From positions 1-6,679 of the forward strand of contig JAAGZM010000020.1 in NCBI GenBank assembly GCA_024206355.1: DNA of 6,679 bases, in the 5' to 3' direction. The stretch's first letter is position 1. Each line of letters starts with the position of its first letter. Origin of the DNA: Gammaproteobacteria bacterium. Its GTDB lineage: Bacteria > Pseudomonadota > Gammaproteobacteria > Enterobacterales > GCA-2746155. Positions 1-6,308 of this stretch are shown piece after piece. The notes under the pieces were generated by a model that was not told the DNA's origin, did no database searches, and worked only from the letters and a program-made list of their open reading frames with translations. The position numbers and the translations under genes are program-made.

Positions 1-129
1 CGTCAAGTCAATAAGTCTAAAAAACGTGCAATCAAATGTGTAGGCAAACTCACTCAATGGGTGAATACTAATCCTTCTGTAAGTTGCTGTTTTGAAATAA
101 ATAACCATAAGTCAGAGCCGGTCAACTGA
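1..129 (+). CDS. Possible C-terminal end of a rightward gene entering from the left edge
   Basis: Frame 1 is open from the first base to a TGA at 127-129, giving 42 residues that end KSEPVN. The other two forward frames hit stops within the first 45 bases. The visible tail is basic (KSKKRAIK) and has a Cys-Cys pair (SVSCCFE). I recognise no family. If real, the gene converges tail to tail with uvrA, with only 17 bp between the stop codons and no clear terminator hairpin there. An open stretch of 42 codons could also be chance, so this call rests mainly on the open frame and the tight convergent packing. Confidence 0.35.
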   Translation, partial: RQVNKSKKRAIKCVGKLTQWVNTNPSVSCCFEINNHKSEPVN

Positions 130-146
130 GGATTCTAGGATGAATA

Positions 147-2987
147 TTACTTATTACTAAGTAGAGGCTTTAAGAATACGCCAGTATGGGATCTTTTAAT
201 CTGTACTACTTGCTCAGGTGTACCAGCTGCAATGATTTCTCCACCTCTATCGCCGCCCTCTGGGCCTAGATCTATTATCCAGTCTGCTGTTTTAATAACA
301 TCTAGGTTATGTTCAATTACAACAATTGTATTTCCATGATCTCTTAAGCGATGTAGAACAGCTAATAATTGTTTTACATCATGAAAATGTAATCCAGTAG
401 TAGGTTCATCCAGTAGATATATTGTTTTACCTGTATCTCTTTTTGAAAGTTCGCGAGATAGCTTAACTCGCTGGGCTTCACCACCAGAAAGTGTTGTAGC
501 TGACTGTCCAAGTCTGATATAGGTTAGACCAACATCTATAAGTGTTTGTAAACGTCTCTTGATAGCAGGGACAGCATCAAAAAACTCTCTAGCTTCTTCA
601 ACGGTCATCTCAAGAATTTGATGGATACTTTTGTGCTTGTATTTAATTTCAAGGGTTTCACGATTGTAGCGTTTTCCTTTACAGACATCGCATTTAACAT
701 AGATATCAGGAAGAAAATGCATTTCTACTTTGATTAACCCATCTCCCTGACAAGTTTCGCAACGCCCACCTTTTACATTGAAGCTGAACCTTCCAGGCTT
801 ATATCCTCTAGATCGTGCCTCTTGTGTGCCTGCGAATAATTCTCTAATTGGGGTAAATATACCTGTGTAAGTTGCAGGGTTTGAACGTGGTGTTCGACCA
901 ATGGGGCTCTGATCAATATCAACTACTTTATCTAATAGCTCAAGCCCTGAAATGTTGTTATAAGCTGCAGCTTCGAGAGTAGTAGCATGATTAAGTGCAG
1001 TCGCAGCAAGTGGGTACAGAGTATCATTAATTATTGTTGATTTGCCCGAGCCAGAAACACCGGTAACACAGGTTAATAAGCCTAATGGAATCTGTATCTC
1101 AACATTTTTTAAATTATTAGCAGTCGCTCCAGATAATACTAATTGCAATTGTGGATCATTAGGTACCCGATTAACAGGCACTTCAATTTTCTGCACACCT
1201 GATAAATATTGACCTGTTAATGACTTTTTATTAGCTAGAATATCTTTTAGTGTTCCTTGTGCAATAATTTCTCCACCGTGAACTCCTGCTCCAGGACCAA
1301 TGTCAATGACATGATCAGCCATCTTAATTGCATCTTCATCGTGCTCAACAACCAGTACCGTATTGCCCATATCTCTAAGACGAGTTAGGGTTTTTAACAA
1401 ACGACCATTGTCGCGTTGATGCAGACCTATTGAAGGTTCATCAAGGATGTACATAACACCCACTAAACCGGCACCAATTTGGCTTGCAAGCCTAATTCGT
1501 TGAGCCTCACCACCAGATAAGGTGTCAGCACTACGTTCAAGACTTAGATAGTCGAGACCGACATTAACGAGGAACGTTAGTCTGGCAATGATTTCTTTGA
1601 GTATCTTTTCTGCAATTTCACCACGGTGACCTGGTAATTTTAGTGTCTCTAAAGTTGTTTTTGCTTGTCCAATAGACATCGTTGTTATTGACGGTAAATC
1701 CATATCAAGTACAAATACGTGTCGAGCATCTGCACACAGCCGTGTTCCGTTACAGTCGGGACATTTTTTAGTAGTTAGATAGCGTGTTAATTCATCTCGT
1801 ACAGCTGTGGAATCAGTTTCTCGGTAACGACGTTCCATATTTGGAATAACGCCTTCAAAGGCATGATTTCTAAATACTTTATCGCCTCTATCATTTATAT
1901 ATGAAAACTTAACAACTTCACCCTTGCTGCCATAGAGAATACTCTGCTGTATTTCGGCAGAAAGTTCTTGATAGACGAGCTCAATATCAAACTGATAATG
2001 ATCTGCTAACGAACGTAACATTTGGAAATAATAAACGTTTCGTCTATCCCAGCCACGGATAGCTCCACCAGATAAGGGAAGTTCAGGGTTAGTGATTACT
2101 CGCTCCTGATCAAATGATTGGTGAACACCTAATCCATCACAGGTTGAACAGGCACCTGCAGGGTTGTTAAATGAAAATAATTTTGGTTCAAGTTCTGCAA
2201 TACTATGGCCACAAACTGGACAGGCAAAACGAGCAGAGAAGAGTAAATCATCATTCTCCTGCTCATCGCTAGGCTCCATAAATGCGAGTTTCGCTAAACC
2301 TTCGGAAAGGGTTGTTGCCGTTTCAAAAGATTCTGCCATTCTTAAACGTGATTCTTCTTTTATTTTTAGTCGATCGATAACAACATCAATGCTGTGTTTT
2401 TTCTTTGCGTCTAGTGTCGGCATATCAGATAGTTCTACAACATAGCCATCGACGCGTGCTCTAACAAAACCTTGTGCAATCAATTCCTGTACAAGTTGTA
2501 AATGCTCACCTTTCCGCTCTTGAATGATTGGAGCAAGCACCATCACTTTTGTTTCAGTTGGTAGAGCCATTGCTTGATCAACCATTTGGCTGATACTTTG
2601 AGCTTGTAGTGGCTTATCGTGTTCTGGGCAGCGAGGAATTCCTGCACGAGCAAAGAGTAGTCTCAGGTAGTCATAAATTTCAGTAATTGTACCTACTGTC
2701 GAACGAGGATTATGAGATGTTGATTTTTGCTCAATTGAAATGGCAGGAGATAGGCCTTCAATATGATCAACATCAGGTTTTTCCATCAATGATAAAAACT
2801 GTCGTGCATAGGCTGATAATGATTCAACGTACCTACGTTGACCTTCTGCATATAAAGTATCAAAGGCAAGGGATGATTTTCCTGAACCTGACAAGCCAGT
2901 GATAACAATAAATTTATCTCTTGGAATGCTTATATCGACGTTTTTTAAATTGTGGGTACGAGCGCCACGAACTTCTATGAAATCCAT
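147..2987 (-). CDS. uvrA: Excinuclease ABC subunit A (UvrA), nucleotide excision repair ATPase
   Basis: UvrA dimerises, scans DNA with UvrB in the cytoplasm and recognises bulky lesions before UvrB/UvrC incision. The protein has 946 residues, close to E. coli UvrA (940), so it is full length. It has two ABC ATPase halves. Walker A motifs are GLSGSGKSS (31-39) and GVSGSGKST (643-651). Signature motifs LSGGEAQR lie at about 490 and 833. Walker B segments are MYILDEPS (512-519) and IYLLDEPT (856-863), with switch histidines H549 and H893. Zinc-binding cysteine pairs are C256/C259 with C280/C283 in the first half and C743/C746 with C766/C769 in the second; a further CPDC pair sits at 409-412. The start ATG is followed directly by the family N-terminus (MDFIEVRGARTHNLKN). 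Upstream only a weak, distant AAAAGG is visible. The gene is divergent from the MFS gene and appears intact. Confidence 0.98.
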   Translation of the reverse strand: MDFIEVRGARTHNLKNVDISIPRDKFIVITGLSGSGKSSLAFDTLYAEGQRRYVESLSAYARQFLSLMEKPDVDHIEGLSPAISIEQKSTSHNPRSTVGTITEIYDYLRLLFARAGIPRCPEHDKPLQAQSISQMVDQAMALPTETKVMVLAPIIQERKGEHLQLVQELIAQGFVRARVDGYVVELSDMPTLDAKKKHSIDVVIDRLKIKEESRLRMAESFETATTLSEGLAKLAFMEPSDEQENDDLLFSARFACPVCGHSIAELEPKLFSFNNPAGACSTCDGLGVHQSFDQERVITNPELPLSGGAIRGWDRRNVYYFQMLRSLADHYQFDIELVYQELSAEIQQSILYGSKGEVVKFSYINDRGDKVFRNHAFEGVIPNMERRYRETDSTAVRDELTRYLTTKKCPDCNGTRLCADARHVFVLDMDLPSITTMSIGQAKTTLETLKLPGHRGEIAEKILKEIIARLTFLVNVGLDYLSLERSADTLSGGEAQRIRLASQIGAGLVGVMYILDEPSIGLHQRDNGRLLKTLTRLRDMGNTVLVVEHDEDAIKMADHVIDIGPGAGVHGGEIIAQGTLKDILANKKSLTGQYLSGVQKIEVPVNRVPNDPQLQLVLSGATANNLKNVEIQIPLGLLTCVTGVSGSGKSTIINDTLYPLAATALNHATTLEAAAYNNISGLELLDKVVDIDQSPIGRTPRSNPATYTGIFTPIRELFAGTQEARSRGYKPGRFSFNVKGGRCETCQGDGLIKVEMHFLPDIYVKCDVCKGKRYNRETLEIKYKHKSIHQILEMTVEEAREFFDAVPAIKRRLQTLIDVGLTYIRLGQSATTLSGGEAQRVKLSRELSKRDTGKTIYLLDEPTTGLHFHDVKQLLAVLHRLRDHGNTIVVIEHNLDVIKTADWIIDLGPEGGDRGGEIIAAGTPEQVVQIKRSHTGVFLKPLLSNK

Positions 2988-3003
2988 TATTTAATTGGGA
3001 CCT

Positions 3004-3059
3004 TTTATATGATTAATCGCAAAACAATTGCAACAAAGTCAGGCAAAACTGGTAGTATA
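3004..3059 (-). promoter_or_regulatory. Candidate uvrA promoter region (two weak candidates)
   Basis: On the minus strand two sigma70-like possibilities are visible in the divergent region. One has TTGCAA (3028-3033) and TATAAA (3004-3009) with an 18-nt spacer; it would start transcription only about 10 nt before the uvrA ATG and would leave the AAAAGG out of the message. The other has a good -10, TATACT (3054-3059), but only a poor -35 match; it would include the AAAAGG in the leader. The sequence alone does not decide between them. No CTG-N10-CAG LexA-type operator is present. Confidence 0.25.
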
Positions 3060-3134
3060 ACGCCACTGGAGAATCCAACCTAAGTAAAATTACTTTTTTA
3101 ACACTTTAATTGTATTAAATATGTATCTAGAACA

Positions 3135-4304
3135 GTGAAATTATCCCTTTTAGAGAAAAAAGCAGCCCTGTCATTAGCTGGGATTTATGGACTGAGAATG
3201 TTCGGTCTTTTTCTGGTCATGCCTGTGTTGTTTTTATACGCCCAAGAAATGGCTGATTTCACACCATTATTAGCTGGCTTGGCAATTGGTATCTATGGAC
3301 TTGGTCAAGCCATATTGCAAATTCCTTTTGGTTATCTCTCGGATCGTATTGGACGCAAACCTGTCATCATAATAGGGTTACTGATATTTGCATTTGGTAG
3401 CATTGTTGCGGCCAATGCGGATACTGTAATGGGTCTAATTATTGGACGCGCTATGCAAGGTGCTGGAGCAATTGCAAGTACATTGATGGCTCTGGCGGCA
3501 GATCTTAGTCGCCCTGAGTTAAGATCAAAAATGATGGCAGTTATTGGTGCTACTATCGGAGTATCCTTTGTTGTGGCATTGATTTCTGGCCCTTGGTTAG
3601 CAGGAGAGATTGGTATTGCAGGATTATTTTGGTTGACTGCTGGTCTTGCATTCGTTGCCATAGCGGTTGTGCAATGGGTAACTCCATCAGGAAATCTAAA
3701 AACAGGTAATCTTGCGGTACTTCCTGCAAAGCAACAGCTCAAGGTAGTATTAAAAAATGGTCAGCTGCAGCGCATGAATCTAGGTATTTTACTCATGCAC
3801 CTATTTTTAACAGCAATTTTTGTTATTTTACCTGCCCAGCTCATTACAAAAGGATTGCCACTGACCTCACATTCAGGAACCTATTTAATATTATTGTTAG
3901 GTAGTTTCGTTGCGATGTTACCCGCACTAATTTGGGTAGAAAAGAATAAAGCCCATAAAATTGGATTTTCAATCTCAGTATCATTGCTTGTCATTGCTAA
4001 TTTACTGATGGGACTGTCTGATGATCTAACCGGTTTATTGATTGGTTTGGGAATCTTTTTCCTTTCATTCAATTTTTTGGAAGCTAGTTTGCCTGCAATA
4101 GTTTCTCGTTTATGTTCAGAAGACAATCGTGGAACTGCGATGGGAGTATATTCAACAAGTCAGTTTAGTGGTGCATTTCTTGGCGGAATAATCGGCGGTT
4201 TAATTTTACAATATAGCAACTACCAATGGGTATTCCTAAGTCTCGCATGTTTATCACTCATTTGGTTAATCGCCATTCGTGGAATGACATCACTTGTTGA
4301 TTAA
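3135..4304 (+). CDS. YajR-like major facilitator superfamily transporter without the YAM domain
   Basis: This is a predicted inner-membrane transporter of 389 residues with about 12 hydrophobic segments. MFS landmarks are motif A GYLSDRIGRKP (66-76), a motif-B-like GRAMQGAGA (104-112) and SGPWLAG (151-157). The stretch LAIGIYGLGQAILQIPFG (49-66) and GVYSTSQF (337-344) closely resemble E. coli YajR, whose substrate is not firmly known. E. coli YajR (454 aa) carries a C-terminal ferredoxin-like YAM domain. Here the protein stops right after the last membrane helix (SLVD), and the 131 bp before ssb cannot hold that domain. The start is GTG at 3135. An in-frame stop lies at 3099-3101, no in-frame ATG lies between, and no Shine-Dalgarno is visible; the next ATG (codon 22) would cut into helix 1. 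The uvrA-MFS-ssb order is conserved in some gammaproteobacteria, but a repair role is not implied. Confidence 0.9.
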   Translation: MKLSLLEKKAALSLAGIYGLRMFGLFLVMPVLFLYAQEMADFTPLLAGLAIGIYGLGQAILQIPFGYLSDRIGRKPVIIIGLLIFAFGSIVAANADTVMGLIIGRAMQGAGAIASTLMALAADLSRPELRSKMMAVIGATIGVSFVVALISGPWLAGEIGIAGLFWLTAGLAFVAIAVVQWVTPSGNLKTGNLAVLPAKQQLKVVLKNGQLQRMNLGILLMHLFLTAIFVILPAQLITKGLPLTSHSGTYLILLLGSFVAMLPALIWVEKNKAHKIGFSISVSLLVIANLLMGLSDDLTGLLIGLGIFFLSFNFLEASLPAIVSRLCSEDNRGTAMGVYSTSQFSGAFLGGIIGGLILQYSNYQWVFLSLACLSLIWLIAIRGMTSLVD

Positions 4305-4435
4305 GTAGTTGTAACAAAGATTAGACAATTTCGTACAAAACTACAGGTGAAAGGCTCTTCTTTTTGTTTCATAAAATGTTATCCTATACCCGTTCTATAC
4401 AAAACATTCAAACAACTAACAAACAGGAGTAGCGA

Positions 4436-4909
4436 ATGGCCAGTCGAGGTGTTAATAAAACAATTCTGGTAGGAAACTTAGGCCAGGATCCAGATGTTAA
4501 ATACATGCCTAATGGTGACGCAGTTGTAAATATTACTATTGCTACCAGTGATACATGGAAGGATAAGGCAACCGGAGAGAAACGAGAAAAGACAGAATGG
4601 CACCGTGTTGTCATGTTTCGTCGTTTAGGTGAAATAGCTGGTGAATACTTGAGAAAAGGTTCTAAGGTTTATATTGAAGGTAAATTACAAACACGCAAAT
4701 GGCAAGGGCAGGATGGAACTGATCGCTATACAACTGAGATAGTTGCCAATGAAATGCAGATGTTAGATTCTAGAGGAAGTCAGGGTTCATCAGACGGTGG
4801 CGGTTATTCAGCAAAGCCAGCAGCCCAACAACCTGCTGCACCAACAACTCCATCAGTAGAGGCTACACCAGCAGTTGATACAAGCTTTGATGATGATATA
4901 CCTTTTTGA
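4436..4909 (+). CDS. ssb: Single-stranded DNA-binding protein SSB
   Basis: SSB is a homotetramer that coats single-stranded DNA and recruits replication, recombination and repair enzymes. The protein has 157 residues, somewhat shorter than E. coli SSB (178). The OB fold covers roughly residues 1-110, with the hallmark start MASRGVNKTILVGNLGQDP and the DNA-stacking aromatics W41, W55, F61 and W89, matching E. coli W40, W54, F60 and W88. A short, low-complexity Gly/Ala/Pro/Gln linker (about 112-148) follows. The acidic protein-interaction tip FDDDIPF is intact at the C-terminus. The length difference from E. coli is almost all in the linker. CAGGAG (4424-4429) is a good ribosome binding site 6 nt before the ATG. 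The gene is 131 bp downstream of the MFS gene, and a strong terminator follows. I see no LexA-type box upstream. Confidence 0.97.
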   Translation: MASRGVNKTILVGNLGQDPDVKYMPNGDAVVNITIATSDTWKDKATGEKREKTEWHRVVMFRRLGEIAGEYLRKGSKVYIEGKLQTRKWQGQDGTDRYTTEIVANEMQMLDSRGSQGSSDGGGYSAKPAAQQPAAPTTPSVEATPAVDTSFDDDIPF

Positions 4910-4955
4910 GATCGATATAAGACATAGAATGTAACGTTTAATGTTAATATAATCT

Positions 4956-4982
4956 AAAGCCCTTATTTTAGAGGGCTTTTTT
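4956..4982 (+). terminator. Rho-independent terminator after ssb
   Basis: AAAGCCCT (4956-4963) pairs with AGGGCTTT (4972-4979) in an 8-bp stem with an 8-nt loop. It runs directly into six T residues (4977-4982). It lies 47 nt after the ssb stop codon, in the correct orientation to end the ssb transcript. Confidence 0.88.
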
Positions 4983-5076
4983 ATGCTCAAATTAAATATA
5001 GCCAATTTTTAATGTAACGTTTTAATTGGTACTGTCAACTTGTCGACTACATTCCAAAGTATGAGATAATCTGAGT

Positions 5077-5137
5077 ATGAAATATAATAAAATGTACTCG
5101 GGTTATCGCTACCCATCCCAGGTTATCAGTCATACCG
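5077..5137 (+). pseudogene. N-terminal fragment of an IS6-family transposase
   Basis: From the ATG at 5077 the first 21 codons include SGYRYPSQVISHTV, which fits the N-terminus of IS6-family transposases (typically ...PPEIISHAVWLYHRF). The last codon, Val, is split by the repeat array starting at 5138. The missing continuation WLYHRF is found on the other strand in copy 2, directly beyond its own repeat insertion. The frame stays open through the array because the modules are multiples of 12 nt, giving a 100-residue reading frame to 5379. Everything after residue 21 is repeat-derived and unlikely to be functional protein. Confidence 0.65.
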
Positions 5138-5317
5138 TACCCAAAACATTCACTGCGTTCATGGGGCAAGCTTTACCCAAAACATTCACTGCGTTCATGG
5201 GGCAAGCTTTACCCAAAACATTCACTGCGTTCATACCCAAAGCAGTCGTTTCACTCCTGGGGCAGGCTCTGGGGCAAGCTTTACCCAAAACATTCACTGC
5301 GTTCATGGGGCAGGCTC
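5138..5317 (+). repeat. Mosaic array of 24-nt and 12-nt modules
   Basis: The array is built from two module types. Module A is 24 nt, starting TACCCAAAAC and ending GCGTTCA; its variant A' starts TACCCAAAGC and ends TCACTCC. Module B is TGGGGCAAGCTT; its variant B' is TGGGGCAGGCTC. The order is A (5138), B (5162), A (5174), B (5198), A (5210), A' (5234), B' (5258), B (5270), A (5282), B' (5306). A B-A junction forms an imperfect palindrome, TGGGGCAAGCTTTACCCA, centred on AAGCTT. The left boundary is sharp, within transposase codon 21. The right boundary is less clear, since unrelated sequence starts at about 5318-5320. Confidence 0.92.
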
Positions 5318-5375
5318 TGTCCAAAATTTCGAATAGGACAAAAACGGTTACCATTCTTCGCCTGGGTTTTATAAG

Positions 5376-5403
5376 TTGACAATATCATTAGGACAGATAA
5401 TTT
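5376..5403 (+). promoter_or_regulatory. Outward-facing -35 box in the right IS end, possible hybrid promoter
   Basis: The right terminal repeat contains a perfect TTGACA (5376-5381) reading out of the element towards the gene at 5496. Possible partners are GATAAT (5396-5401, spacer only 14 nt) and TAATTT (5398-5403, spacer 16 nt, weak match). IS6-family elements such as IS26 and IS257 are known to supply -35 boxes from their ends to neighbouring genes. Here the -10 is not convincing, so promoter activity is uncertain. Confidence 0.3.
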
Positions 5404-5495
5404 ACTCCTTGTTACACTCCTAGCACAAATGTTGTTGTTTTCTTTCCGCTATGGTAATTTGTCAAAGACATTTATCATAAAGTGGAGTAAATAGT

Positions 5496-5957
5496 ATGAA
5501 TAAAGCTATAAAGAGTATGAATACCAAATCCATTGTCTCATCGCATATGATGTACGCAGTGCTGATCGCAGTGGCACTCGTCGTGGGATCTTGGAACAAC
5601 ACTGCTTTGGCCAAATCGTATCGCAACGTGGATTGTTCTTGCGATCCATCTAGTTCTGACAATACCGACTGGAAGGATGCTAAGGAATACAAGGTGTGCA
5701 CTTGTTATGATAAATATACGCTCAAACCAATGGCCACAAAGGAGTTCAGGTTTCGGTGTAAGCACAAAAATGCACAAGGTTACGAGAAACCGAAGATATA
5801 TAGTAGAGGGGGGAGTAAAACAACCTGTACCGCGATCGTCCCTAACCTAAAAGAGACTTACAAGTCTCAATCATGCACAAACTGGAGATTATCAAACAGG
5901 AAAGAGATTAAGTTAAAAGTCACCTGCTTTAACAAAACAGAAGAGCCTGAGGATTAA
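5496..5957 (+). CDS. Small predicted secreted protein with eight cysteines, family not recognised
   Basis: The product has 153 residues. Residues 1-39 look like a Sec signal peptide: a basic N-region (K3, K6, K11), a hydrophobic core YAVLIAVALVV (20-30) and an ALA cleavage motif before K40. The mature part (about 114 residues) is hydrophilic and basic, with no further membrane segment. It has eight cysteines: two C-x-C pairs (C47/C49 and C68/C70), then C88, C111, C127 and C144. An even number in an exported protein suggests up to four disulfides. GGAG (5484-5487), 8 nt before the ATG, supports this start; Met8 is an alternative. The gene stands alone between two facing IS6-family remnants, so it looks like cargo acquired with them. 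Export, and an extracellular or periplasmic location, are inferred. I assign no function; a secreted effector, inhibitor or binding protein would all be guesses. Confidence 0.72.
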   Translation: MNKAIKSMNTKSIVSSHMMYAVLIAVALVVGSWNNTALAKSYRNVDCSCDPSSSDNTDWKDAKEYKVCTCYDKYTLKPMATKEFRFRCKHKNAQGYEKPKIYSRGGSKTTCTAIVPNLKETYKSQSCTNWRLSNRKEIKLKVTCFNKTEEPED

Positions 5958-5973
5958 GACTAACCAGCTCAAA

Positions 5974-6008
5974 GCTGCCTCTGTTGATCAATGATCACGG
6001 TAGGCAGC
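5974..6008. other. Hairpin-forming inverted repeat after the secreted-protein gene
   Basis: GCTGCCT (5974-5980) and AGGCAGC (6002-6008) form a 7-bp stem. Inside it, two TGATCA copies (5985-5990 and 5992-5997) can extend the pairing past a 4x4 mismatch. It begins 16 nt after the stop at 5957. There is no T-run on the + strand, so it is not a canonical terminator for the upstream gene. It may be a transcript-stabilising stem or part of the original flank of the cassette. The stretch 5970-6044 is visibly richer in G and C than its surroundings. Confidence 0.4.
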
Positions 6009-6308
6009 GCCTCCAGCACAGATCCGGGCGGGCACAACTTGTAGTGGCTTGGTGATTTAAATCTTCTCATTTGTCTTTCCTGTTGCCGGGTTGGTTGATG
6101 AGAGTTTTCTGATCTATTATTCTCGTACTGCTCTGTAATGTGAGTTAGAGATGGAGCAATATCACACAATGCAGCTTGATAACTCCTGAGTTTATCGGTA
6201 ACAACTTTCCACGGTTTTGAAGATTGCCCTGTTAAGAGTTTTCTAAAAAATCTTAGTGCAGCGTTTTTATTTCTTCGGCTTTGGACAAGTATATCAATGA
6301 CATCACCA

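Larger units (their letters stand above)
5028..5386 (+). mobile_element. IS6-family element, internally deleted and filled with a repeat array (copy 1)
   Basis: The left end GGTACTGTCAACTT (5028-5041) and the right end AAGTTGACAATATC (5373-5386) are inverted repeats matching at 12 of 14 positions. The start GGtACTGT resembles known IS6-family ends such as the GGCACTGT of IS26. The transposase start codon lies 49 nt inside the left end, a usual IS6 layout. After 21 transposase codons the gene stops at a repeat array (5138-5317); a 69-bp tail then leads to the right end. No 8-bp target duplication is visible (TTTTAATT left, ATTAGGAC right), so this is either an old insertion or a rearranged element. 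At 359 bp it resembles a MITE-like derivative that could only move with transposase supplied in trans. Confidence 0.72.

Noticed and set aside
3332..3742. Minus-strand 136-residue reading frame inside the MFS gene
   Set aside because: It is the antisense shadow of a well-supported gene, with no recognisable domain. Other antisense frames within uvrA, ssb and the 5496 gene were dismissed for the same reason.
4305..4343. Terminator hairpin after the MFS gene (GTAGTT...AACTAC)
   Set aside because: The stem is short, AT-rich and bulged, with a loop of about 20 nt and no T-run after it.
4364..4390. ssb promoter TTGTTT / TATACC
   Set aside because: The spacer is only 15 nt and both boxes are weak. 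Other AT-rich choices are equally possible, so no single promoter is supported.
5138..5317. CRISPR array
   Set aside because: The modules abut one another and there are no unique spacers of constant length between them.
5130..5354. Minus-strand 74-residue protein with repeated MNAVNVLGKACP
   Set aside because: It is almost wholly the reverse reading of the repeat array, with no ribosome binding site or non-repeat domain. The openness follows from the 12-nt periodicity.
5020..5394. 8-bp target duplication around copy 1
   Set aside because: TTTTAATT before the left end and ATTAGGAC after the right end do not match.
5974..6008. Integron attC site
   Set aside because: It is a hairpin after a lone gene, but the conserved attC core ends (GTTRRRY and its partner) are not present and there is no integrase or cassette array.
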